Shown: in pieces, positions 63,973 through 64,000 of the stretch
Numbering within the stretch: the stretch's first letter is position 1
Layout of the letters: the number at the start of each line of letters is the position of its first letter
DNA from: Zygnema cylindricum
Taxonomy: Eukaryota; Streptophyta; Zygnematophyceae; Zygnematales; Zygnemataceae
Length of the DNA stretch: 64,000 nt
Assembly: GCA_037447655.1 (NCBI GenBank)
Contig: JBBHKE010000159.1
Location: 610,974-674,973 of the forward strand
Reading direction: 5' to 3'
Notes under the pieces: generated by a model
What the model was told of the DNA's origin: nothing
The model's input: the letters and a program-made list of their open reading frames with translations, nothing else
The model's database searches: none
Translations under genes and position numbers: made by a program

Positions 63973-64000
63973 GTGAGTGGAGGGGGGGGGGAGGAGAGGA

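Overview
The window is nuclear DNA from a plant-lineage eukaryote. A charophyte alga is my best guess, but I cannot prove the species. Three things support this. Every host gene is split by large GT-AG introns and belongs to a plant-type family. One gene is an MraY with a presequence, the enzyme of the plastid peptidoglycan pathway that streptophyte algae, mosses and some other plants keep. One retrotransposon carries a cytosine methyltransferase, a combination I know only from charophytes and dinoflagellates.

Host genes, left to right. (1) 1-6265 (+): last nine exons of ATG9, the autophagy lipid scramblase; the 5' end is outside the window. (2) 36427-45641 (+): a CS-domain / ankyrin / TPR protein with resemblance to Arabidopsis TPR10-type co-chaperone proteins; its introns are full of tandem repeats. 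(3) 46976-51181 (-): a six-exon TBL/PMR5-type polysaccharide O-acetyltransferase, convergent with gene 2. (4) About 55986-56248 (-): one exon of a DOG1-domain protein, rest not found. (5) 60797-63972 (+): 5' part of a plastid-type MraY, running off the right edge. Exon phases of ATG9 and TBL close exactly, which supports those models strongly.

Between genes 1 and 2 lies a transposon block (about 8.8-36 kb). A decayed Ty3-type LTR retrotransposon on the minus strand (LTRs 28081-29267 and 9063-10242) has the order: extra 267-residue ORF, gag with zinc knuckle, protease, DNA (cytosine-5) methyltransferase, reverse transcriptase, RNase H, integrase, PHD-like finger. A second Ty3 element on the plus strand (17096-24840) is inserted into it just after the gag zinc knuckle. 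To the right is a large inverted-repeat (foldback) element at about 30066-34205, then small TA-flanked MITE-like elements, whose relatives recur as a three-copy array upstream of the TBL gene.

The rest (51-60 kb) is AT-rich intergenic DNA with microsatellites, one 10-N assembly gap and GTAC-rich stretches. The most notable item is the methyltransferase plus PHD-like finger carried by the outer retrotransposon: both are chromatin-related modules in a mobile element. In this copy they are inactivated by stops and frameshifts.
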